From the NCBI RefSeq assembly GCF_024362325.1, contig NZ_CP101497.1:496001-560000 (forward strand): a stretch of DNA of 64,000 nt, in the 5' to 3' direction. Origin of the DNA: Microcella humidisoli (lineage in GTDB: Bacteria > Actinomycetota > Actinomycetes > Actinomycetales > Microbacteriaceae). A program made the translations under genes and the position numbers. The notes under the pieces were generated by a model that was not told where the DNA came from, searched no databases, and saw nothing but the letters and a program-made list of their open reading frames with translations. Below are positions 62,536-64,000 of the stretch, piece by piece; the stretch's first letter is position 1, and each line of letters starts with the position of its first letter.

Positions 62536-63149
62536 CGTGCCCTCCAGGCCTCGTCGAGCGCCGTCGTCAGCCCGATCGCCGCATCCCAGGTCGGCAGCAG
62601 GCCGAGCCGCTCGGCCTCGGCGAGCGTGGGCGCCGCGGCGTCTTTGGGGGCGAGCACGAGCTGCTCGCGCGGCAGCGGCAGCTCGAGACCGATCGTCTCG
62701 TCGAAGGGGGTGATGCCGTGCTCGCGCTCGGGCGTGAACACCTGGTTGACGAGGTAGCTGACGACCGTGTCATCGTCGAGCGCGACGACGCAGTGCCCCA
62801 GCCCTTCGGCGATGTAGACGGCCGTGCGCTCTGTTCCGTCGAGACGCACCGCATCCCAGTGCCCGAACGTCGGCGAGCCGACGCGGATATCGACGACGTA
62901 ATCGATGGCCGCACCGTGCGGCACCGTGACGTATTTGGCCTGGCTCGGCGGCACCTGCGCAAAGTGGATGCCGCGCACGACACCCCGCCGCGACACCGAG
63001 GTGTTGCCCTGGCGAAGCTCGAGCGGGTGCCCCACGGCCTCGGCGAGCGCCTCGAATCGGTAGTGCTCGTAGAAGACGCCACGCTCGTCGGCGAACTGGC
63101 GCGGCGTGACCGCGAGGGCGCCGGGCACCGAGAGCTCGCGGATTCGCAC
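62532..63149 (-). CDS. rmlC: dTDP-4-dehydrorhamnose 3,5-epimerase
   Basis: A 205-residue RmlC cupin. [17 protein letters not shown] and [20 protein letters not shown] carry the conserved arginine and the catalytic histidine; [32 protein letters not shown] and [13 protein letters not shown] complete the family pattern. GTG 63149 is fixed by a minus-strand TAGGCT ending seven bases upstream and by the absence of a ribosome-binding site. rmlA follows with ATGA overlap, while rmlB is on the other strand at the edge of the window. Confidence 0.95.
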   Translation of the reverse strand: MRIRELSVPGALAVTPRQFADERGVFYEHYRFEALAEAVGHPLELRQGNTSVSRRGVVRGIHFAQVPPSQAKYVTVPHGAAIDYVVDIRVGSPTFGHWDAVRLDGTERTAVYIAEGLGHCVVALDDDTVVSYLVNQVFTPEREHGITPFDETIGLELPLPREQLVLAPKDAAAPTLAEAERLGLLPTWDAAIGLTTALDEAWRAR

Positions 63150-63156
63150 GGAGGCC

Positions 63157-63162
63157 AGCCTA
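63157..63162 (-). promoter_or_regulatory. -10 element of leaderless rmlC-rmlA mRNA
   Basis: TAGGCT on the minus strand ends seven bases before GTG 63149. Confidence 0.6.
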
Positions 63163-63209
63163 GCAACGGGCACCGCCGCCTCCCGGGTGCGCTCGGCGGC
63201 CGACGTGCA

Positions 63210-63215
63210 TAGGGT
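63210..63215 (+). promoter_or_regulatory. -10 element of leaderless truncated-glycosyltransferase mRNA
   Basis: TAGGGT ends six bases before ATG 63222, so the upstream GTG 63216 is not the start. Confidence 0.6.
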
Positions 63216-63221
63216 GTGGGA

Positions 63222-63872
63222 ATGACGAGGGCGACCGACGGTCCGCGCCGCGAGCGGGTGCTCGTGCTGCTCGACGCGACCTCGGCCCACCGGGGAGACG
63301 CGCGCCTCGACGCCTACCTCGACGCGCTCACCGCCGCGCTCGGCGACGAGCTCGTCATCGTGTGCCGCCGGCCCGATCTCGCGCACTTTCGGGCCCTGGC
63401 CCCGACGGCGGCGATCGAGGCGGGAACGTCGGCGCTGCGCTGGCGGGGCATCCGGATGCTGTGGCGCCAGCTCGCCCTGCCGCGCATGGCACGCCGCCAC
63501 GATGTCGATGCGGTGCACTCGCCGCAGCCGCCCATCCCCCTGCTCATCGCCCGCCCGCGCGTCGTCACCCTGCACGAGGTGGCCGCCTTCGCCGGTCGTC
63601 GCGGACCCCTCGGAGCCGCGCGCCGCGCGGGCGTCCGCGTCGCCGCGCGGCTCGCCGACGAGGTCGTCGCCCCCGACGCCCAGACGGCGCGCGCGATCGA
63701 AGAGGCGTGCGGGTTCCCCGCACAGGAGGTGCTCGTCGTGCCCGCGAGCGAGGATGCCGCGCGCTTCGCCGCCGCTCACCGGGTCGCCTACCGTGCCGCC
63801 GCGGCCATGGTGCCCGCCGCGACAGGGCCGATCACGCTGCCGACCGCCCGGGGGCCCGAGACGCCCGCTCGG

Positions 63873-63875
<3 letters not shown>
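63222..63875 (+). CDS. Stand-alone N-terminal half of a GT4 glycosyltransferase
   Basis: A 217-residue protein matching only the acceptor-side domain of a GT4 enzyme. HSPQPPIPLLIARPRVVTLHE corresponds to HSPHYTMPLLARRPVVVTLHD of the transferase at 50945. The protein then stops after VVPASEDAARFAAAH and an unrelated Ala/Pro-rich tail, before the donor-binding domain with its E(x7)E motif. Either the gene is a truncated remnant or it encodes a partner subunit, as in split glycosyltransferases. A clean leaderless promoter and intact frame argue that it is expressed. rmlB begins ten bases after the stop. Confidence 0.7.

Positions 63876-64000
<125 letters not shown>

Overview
The window comes from a high-GC actinobacterial chromosome, most likely a member of the Microbacteriaceae (Micrococcales). 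The basis is a WhiB2-type regulator, a DUF3499 protein, a DUF1025/zincin-like protein, a DUF5719 protein, ManA, a Pmt-type protein mannosyltransferase next to rsmI, and a WbbL-type rhamnosyltransferase, all with very GC-rich third codon positions and frequent GTG starts. I see no rRNA, tRNA, insertion sequence, prophage or CRISPR array.

Layout. 1-10.7 kb: rsmI, a repeat-filled 484-base gap, pmt, a DUF418 membrane protein, a large surface protein, metY with a CoA-binding protein, a DUF2231 protein and a GH5 hydrolase. 10.7-16 kb: a sahH-fkbM methylation pair, then a TetR regulator diverging from three small membrane-protein genes across a GTAC-rich operator. 15.7-26.8 kb: the conserved actinobacterial block DUF3499 / zincin-like / DUF5719 / giant GT2 / whiB / galE / manA, interrupted by two genes for an unfamiliar PP-loop protein family with a QueC-like cysteine motif. 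26.9-32.7 kb: a subtilisin with five FN3 domains, a glutaryl-CoA-dehydrogenase-like enzyme, and a secreted FN3 protein with a class A beta-lactamase-like domain.

32.7-64 kb is essentially one long surface-polysaccharide region: a cupin epimerase, many GT2/GT4 glycosyltransferases, two O-antigen-ligase/polymerase-like proteins, two pyruvyltransferases, a two-component ABC exporter (Wzm/Wzt type), GDP-mannose 4,6-dehydratase with a paralogous reductase, WbbL, a membrane GT-C-like protein, a flippase-like protein, a nitroreductase, and rmlA/rmlC/rmlB for dTDP-rhamnose. Nucleotide-sugar supply (ManA, Gmd/Rmd, GalE, RmlABC) therefore sits beside assembly, polymerisation and export.

Two regulatory themes stand out. 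Many genes have a TAnnnT -10 hexamer ending 6-7 bases before the start codon, the signature of leaderless mRNAs, and this fixes several start codons. Several polysaccharide operons are translationally coupled through ATGA/GTGA overlaps. The best candidate for something undescribed is the PP-loop pair at 22444-25691.
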